A stretch of 8,035 nt of DNA from assembly GCA_905233595.1 (NCBI GenBank), contig CAJOFI010000097.1:1316-9350 (forward strand), read 5' to 3'. This DNA comes from an uncultured Oscillospiraceae bacterium. GTDB lineage: Bacteria > Bacillota > Clostridia > Oscillospirales > Oscillospiraceae. Below, in pieces: positions 5,113 through 8,035 of the stretch. Made by a program: the position numbers and the translations under genes. The stretch's first letter is position 1. Every line of letters begins with the position of its first letter. The notes below the pieces were generated by a model. The model was not told the origin of the DNA. It ran no database searches and was given only the letters and a program-made list of their open reading frames with translations.

Positions 5113-6191
5113 TACACATTTCCAAACGGGGCGAGATCTCCCGCGGCAGGGCGCTCGCCATCCGCCTGCTCGGGCTGCTCGTTGGCGTGCTGCTGTGCGC
5201 GGTGATCACGGTCGTCACGACGAAGACCAACCCTCTGGACGTTTTCGCCGCGATCGTCAAGGGCTCCTTCGGCTCCGCGCGCAAGACCTGGATCTTCTTC
5301 CAGAACACCGCGATACTGCTGCTGATCTCCCTCGCCGTCACCCCGGCCTTCCGCATGCGCTGCTGGAACCTCGGTGCGGAGGGGCAGGTGCTGGCCGGCG
5401 CGATTGCCGCCACGGCCTGCATGGTGCTGCTCGAGGGGAAGCTCCCCAACGCCGCCGCGATCGCCGCGATGCTGCTGGCCTCCCTGGCCGCCGGCGCGAT
5501 CTGGGCCGGCATCCCGGCCTTCTTCAAGGCGCGCTTCAACACCAACGAGACGCTCTTTACCCTGATGATGAACTATGTCGCGATGCAGATCGTCAACTTC
5601 TTCTGCGTCGTCTGGGAGAACCCGAAGGGCTCCGGCCAGATGGGCATCATCAACCAGAAGACGCAGTTCGGCTGGGTGCCCCAGCTGGTGAACCGCTATC
5701 TGCTGGTCATCGTGGTCGCCGTCGTGCTGACCGTATTCCTGTATTTCTACCTGAACTTCACCAAGCACGGCTTTGAGCTGACGGTCGTCGGCGAGTCGGA
5801 GCGCACCGCCCGCTACGTCGGCATCAAGGTGGAGCGGGTCGTCGTGCGCACGATGCTGCTGTCCGGCCTCATCTGCGGCCTGACGGGCTTCCTGCTCGTC
5901 GGCAGCATCAACCACAACGTGTCCTCGGTCATCGCCGGCGGGCAGGGCTTCACCGCGGTCATGGTCTCGTGGCTGGCCAAGTTCGACCCGATTGTGATGG
6001 CGCTCTTCTCCGGCATGCTGATCTTCCTCGGCACCGGCGCGAAGGAGGTCGCGACCAGCATCGGGCTCAACATGAGCTTCGGCGATATGCTGACCGCCGT
6101 GCTGATCTTCTGCATCATCGGCTCCGATTTCTTTGTCAACTACAAACTCAGCGTCAGCAGGAAGAGCAAGGAGGTTGAGAAGCATGTTTGA
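5109..6191 (+). CDS. Nucleoside ABC importer permease 1 (NupP/YufP-like)
   Basis: This is an integral membrane subunit of the BPD_transp_2 type that forms half of the translocation pore. The 360-residue product has an N-terminal cytoplasmic stretch, then many hydrophobic segments beginning near residues 16-37, typically 8 to 10 membrane helices in the family. The motif WNLGAEGQ (86-93) is characteristic of the nucleoside importer permeases. A later cytoplasmic loop, VVGESERTARYVGI, corresponds to the coupling region that contacts the ATPase. Its ATG overlaps the ATPase stop codon as ATGA (5109-5112), and GGGAGGTG ahead serves as ribosome-binding site, so the genes are translationally coupled. 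Confidence 0.95.
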   Translation: MIHISKRGEISRGRALAIRLLGLLVGVLLCAVITVVTTKTNPLDVFAAIVKGSFGSARKTWIFFQNTAILLLISLAVTPAFRMRCWNLGAEGQVLAGAIAATACMVLLEGKLPNAAAIAAMLLASLAAGAIWAGIPAFFKARFNTNETLFTLMMNYVAMQIVNFFCVVWENPKGSGQMGIINQKTQFGWVPQLVNRYLLVIVVAVVLTVFLYFYLNFTKHGFELTVVGESERTARYVGIKVERVVVRTMLLSGLICGLTGFLLVGSINHNVSSVIAGGQGFTAVMVSWLAKFDPIVMALFSGMLIFLGTGAKEVATSIGLNMSFGDMLTAVLIFCIIGSDFFVNYKLSVSRKSKEVEKHV

Positions 6192-7170
6192 TATCGTCTC
6201 GTTCATCCCCCGCGCGGTCATGCAGGGCATCCCGCTGATGCTGGGCTGCACCGGCGAAACGCTGACGGAGAAATCCGGCAACCTCAACCTCGGCACGGCC
6301 GGCATCATGTACGTTGGCGGCATCTGCGGCGTCATCGGCGCCTTCCTCTACGAAAACTCCGGCGTGGAGATGAACCCGGTGCTGACCGTCCTGATCCCGC
6401 TGCTCAGCTGCATCGTCGGCTCGGCGCTGATGGGCCTGCTCTACTGCTTTCTGACCGTGACCCTGCGCGCCAACCAGAACGTGACCGGTCTCGCGCTGAC
6501 CACCTTCGGCGTTGGCTTCGGCAACTTCTACGGCGGTTCGCTCATCAAGCTCGTCAAGACGGACATCCCTTCCATCGTCCTGACCCGCACGAGCCAGGCC
6601 TTCAGCCGCAAGCTGCCCTTCGCCGGCAGCCTCGGCTGGTTCGGGAAGATCTTCCTGTCCTACAGCTTCCTCGCCTATCTCGCCATCGTGATCGCGCTCG
6701 CGGCCTCCTGGGTGCTCAACCGCACCCGCACGGGCCTGCATCTGCGCGCCGTGGGCGAGAACCCCAGCACGGCCGATACCGCTGGCATCAACGTCGTGGC
6801 CTACAAGTACACGGCCACGATCCTCGGCTCGGTCATCTCCGGCCTCGGCGGCCTGTACTACGTGATGGACTACGCCTCCGGCGTCTGGACCAACAACGCC
6901 TTCGGCGACCGCGGCTGGCTCGCGGTGGCACTGGTCATCTTCACGGTCTGGCGGCCCGCGACGAGCATCCTGGCCTCCATCCTCTTCGGCGGCCTGTATA
7001 TCCTGAACGTGTTCATCCCCACCGGCATGAACCTCGCGATCAAGGAGATCTACAAGATGGCGCCCTACGTCGTGACCATCGTCGTGCTGGTCATCTCCTC
7101 CATGCGCAACAAGCGCGAGAACCAGCCCCCCGCCTCCCTCGGCCTGCCCTACTTCCGCGAGGATCGCTGA
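6184..7170 (+). CDS. Nucleoside ABC importer permease 2 (NupQ/YufQ-like)
   Basis: This second BPD_transp_2 membrane subunit pairs with the product of 5109-6191. The product has 328 residues, normal for the family, and contains SGNLNLGTAG (31-40), the counterpart of the WNLGAEG motif of permease 1. The coupling loop LRAVGENPSTADTAGINV lies past the middle of the protein. The ATG at 6184 is supported by AAGGAGG (6168-6174) and by the homologous start MFDIVSF; an in-frame ATG at 6133 would add 17 polar residues inside permease 1 and is rejected. It overlaps the permease 1 end by 8 nt. No clear terminator lies directly after it; the repeat at 7197-7330 and the hairpin at 7348-7391 follow. Confidence 0.95.
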   Translation: MFDIVSFIPRAVMQGIPLMLGCTGETLTEKSGNLNLGTAGIMYVGGICGVIGAFLYENSGVEMNPVLTVLIPLLSCIVGSALMGLLYCFLTVTLRANQNVTGLALTTFGVGFGNFYGGSLIKLVKTDIPSIVLTRTSQAFSRKLPFAGSLGWFGKIFLSYSFLAYLAIVIALAASWVLNRTRTGLHLRAVGENPSTADTAGINVVAYKYTATILGSVISGLGGLYYVMDYASGVWTNNAFGDRGWLAVALVIFTVWRPATSILASILFGGLYILNVFIPTGMNLAIKEIYKMAPYVVTIVVLVISSMRNKRENQPPASLGLPYFREDR

Positions 7171-7196
7171 TTTACGGGGTCAGTGAATCGTGAAAA

Positions 7197-7330
7197 GGAA
7201 CTGTGCAGAAATAAATTGTGCAAAGATGGCGTAGGATTTTTCGCCTGTAGCGAGGCGGAAAATCGCAGGAATACTTTGTGTATTTCAAGAAAGGCAAGTC
7301 AGATTGCACAAGTTATTTCGGAACAGTTCC
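7197..7330. mobile_element. Complete copy of a 134-bp repeat with terminal inverted repeats (MITE-like)
   Basis: The ends 7197-7221 and 7306-7330 are 25-bp inverted repeats with three mismatches, beginning GGAACTGT and ending in its mirror GGAACAGTTCC. Inside, GATTTTTCGCC and GGCGGAAAATC form an 11-bp stem with one G-U pair around TGTAGCGA, so the element can fold into a nested hairpin. The right 70 bp recur at 1-95. It carries no transposase and no convincing gene. Small size, terminal inverted repeats and a second copy nearby suggest a miniature inverted-repeat element, but no clean target-site duplication was seen. A 30-bp gap before it and the 150 bp after it hold no gene. Confidence 0.75.
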
Positions 7331-7347
7331 AAAGTGAATATCGTTTT

Positions 7348-7391
7348 GGTGTCGCTGCGCGACGGATTGTAATTCGTCGCGCAGCGACACC
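7348..7391 (+). terminator. Long hairpin, possible terminator of the importer operon
   Basis: GGTGTCGCTGCGCGACG (7348-7364) and CGTCGCGCAGCGACACC (7375-7391) pair perfectly over 17 bp; three more pairs (one G-U) leave the loop TGTA. The sequence GTTGTTATTGCTTG follows and is only moderately T-rich. It stands 177 nt past the permease 2 stop. It could terminate the importer transcript, or be a separate palindromic repeat. Confidence 0.55.
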
Positions 7392-7409
7392 GTTGTTATT
7401 GCTTGTCTC

Positions 7410-7440
7410 CTCAAAACGCAAAACTCACGACTCAAAACGC
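7410..7440. repeat. Short direct repeat upstream of the rrf2 promoter
   Basis: CTCAAAACGC occurs at 7410-7419 and again at 7431-7440, 21 nt apart. It lies just upstream of the -35 at 7444. It may be a protein-binding pair at two helical turns, or low-complexity spacer. Confidence 0.3.
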
Positions 7441-7443
7441 TGC

Positions 7444-7472
7444 TTGCTTCCCCACCTTCCTGCTGGTATAAT
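7444..7472 (+). promoter_or_regulatory. Promoter of the rrf2-moaA unit
   Basis: TTGCTT (7444-7449) and a consensus TATAAT (7467-7472) are 17 nt apart, with TG at 7464-7465 giving an extended -10. Transcription should start near 7479. TCCCCA (7449-7454) and TGGGGA (7472-7477) form a dyad bracketing the -10, a possible operator site. Confidence 0.8.
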
Positions 7473-7501
7473 GGGGAGGAATGAATCGGGAGGGATGCGG
7501 C

Positions 7502-7933
7502 ATGATGATTTCCACGCGCGGGCGCTATGCCCTGCGGCTAATGGTCGATCTGGCGGAACGGGGGCAGGCGCGCTTTGTGACGCTCAGGGAGCTGGCCGAA
7601 AGGCAGGAGATTTCCGAAAAGTACCTCGAGAGCATCGTCAAGGAGCTGGTGCGCGCGGGCTTTCTGGAGGGGCTGCGCGGCAAGGGCGGCGGCTATCGGC
7701 TCGCGCGCCCGGCGGAGCAGGTGTCCGTGCTGGAGCTGCTGCGCGTGATGGAGGGCTCGCTCGCGCCGGTGGCCTGTCTCGCGGAGGGGGCGAAGCCCTG
7801 TGAGCGCGCCTCCCGCTGCAGGACGCTGCCGCTCTGGCAGGGGCTGGACGCGGTGATCGCGGAGTATCTCGGCGGCTTTACGCTGCTCGACCTCGTGAAA
7901 AGCGAGGGCGACGGCTGCGATTACGTGATTTGA
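7502..7933 (+). CDS. Rrf2-family transcriptional regulator with three conserved-type cysteines
   Basis: Rrf2 proteins are winged-helix DNA-binding regulators; members such as IscR and NsrR bind an iron-sulfur cluster. The 143-residue product begins [18 protein letters not shown], has the recognition helix around [18 protein letters not shown] (residues 36-53) and the wing [13 protein letters not shown] (57-69). Cysteines at 92, 100 and 106 fall where IscR has 92, 98 and 104, though spacing is C-x7-C-x5-C, so cluster binding is plausible but not proven; a fourth, C139, is near the end. The ATG at 7502 is preferred, with GGGAGGG (7488-7494) at good distance. An in-frame ATG at 7481 lies almost at the predicted transcription start with a purine-rich stretch directly abutting it. 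It is probably co-transcribed with moaA. Confidence 0.92.
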   Translation: MMISTRGRYALRLMVDLAERGQARFVTLRELAERQEISEKYLESIVKELVRAGFLEGLRGKGGGYRLARPAEQVSVLELLRVMEGSLAPVACLAEGAKPCERASRCRTLPLWQGLDAVIAEYLGGFTLLDLVKSEGDGCDYVI

Positions 7934-7943
7934 GGCGAGGGCT

Positions 7944-8035
7944 ATGATCGACCAATTCGGAAGAAACATCGACTATATGCGCCTCTCGCTGACGGATCGC
8001 TGCAATTTCCGCTGCATCTACTGCATGCCGGCCGA
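7944..8035 (+). CDS. moaA: GTP 3',8-cyclase, N-terminal part (cut by window end)
   Basis: MoaA is a radical SAM enzyme that, with MoaC, turns GTP into cyclic pyranopterin monophosphate, the first step of molybdenum cofactor synthesis. Only 30 residues are visible. They start [21 protein letters not shown] and contain [10 protein letters not shown], the CxxxCxxC motif that binds the [4Fe-4S] cluster used with SAM. This opening, with DRCNFRC and YCMP, is diagnostic of MoaA. The start codon lies 10 nt after the Rrf2 stop, with GGCGAGGG between them as ribosome-binding site, so the two genes form one unit. The gene runs beyond 8035. Confidence 0.93.
   Translation, partial: MIDQFGRNIDYMRLSLTDRCNFRCIYCMPA

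Noticed and set aside
7183..7343. Target-site duplication around the repeat element (GTGAATCG at left, GTGAATATCG at right)
   Set aside because: The two strings differ by an indel and do not abut the element ends, so they are not convincing as a duplication.
7183..7803. 206-codon open frame from before the repeat element into rrf2
   Set aside because: It runs through the repeat, the long hairpin and the promoter, then out of frame through rrf2. The late part is an arginine/glycine/alanine-rich shadow of the GC-rich gene.
1..8035. CRISPR array, tRNA, rRNA or phage/defence module
   Set aside because: No regularly spaced repeats, no tRNA-like cloverleaf and no recognisable defence or phage protein were seen; the only repeats are those listed.

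Overview
The window looks like chromosome from a GC-rich member of the Clostridia, probably Oscillospirales (family not determinable here). The grounds are AGGAGG-type ribosome-binding sites, the lineage-typical form of the BMP-type nucleoside importer, a zinc-ribbon (Cys4) ribosomal protein L28, a guanine riboswitch and an Rrf2 regulator. No rRNA, tRNA, CRISPR array or phage gene was seen.

Layout. Positions 1-95 hold the right part of a dispersed repeat that recurs at 7197-7330. Next, on the minus strand, is efp (elongation factor P, 156-713) with its own promoter and terminator. Divergent from it are rpmB (ribosomal protein L28, 944-1132), a terminator, and xpt (xanthine phosphoribosyltransferase, 1206-1778). 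From 1779 to 2281 there is no gene. This stretch holds an AT-rich dyad, a promoter, a guanine-class purine riboswitch (1914-1982) and about 300 nt of highly structured leader. The leader opens a four-gene nucleoside ABC importer: a BMP/PnrA-family binding protein (2282-3250, with its C-terminus displaced into another frame at 3249-3419), a tandem ATPase (3586-5112) and two permeases (5109-6191 and 6184-7170). Three hairpins in a row separate the binding protein from the ATPase. After the importer come the second repeat copy, a long near-perfect hairpin (7348-7391), and an Rrf2 regulator (7502-7933) followed 10 nt later by the start of moaA (7944 to the window end).

How it works together. Xpt and the importer are both purine-salvage functions: the importer brings nucleosides in and Xpt converts xanthine to XMP. 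The riboswitch carries the cytosine that selects guanine-type ligands (C1975), so the likely logic is feedback: guanine or hypoxanthine excess shuts importer transcription. xpt itself has no riboswitch visible in front of it. Rrf2-moaA is a separate unit, possibly an iron-sulfur-sensing regulator co-transcribed with a [4Fe-4S] enzyme of molybdenum cofactor synthesis.

Most unusual points: the frame break near the end of the binding-protein gene, the absence of a lipoprotein cysteine in that protein, the two repeat copies bracketing the region, and the riboswitch with a shortened J1/2 and lengthened P3. I did not find a clearly new system. The main content is a recognisable purine-salvage locus with several oddities.
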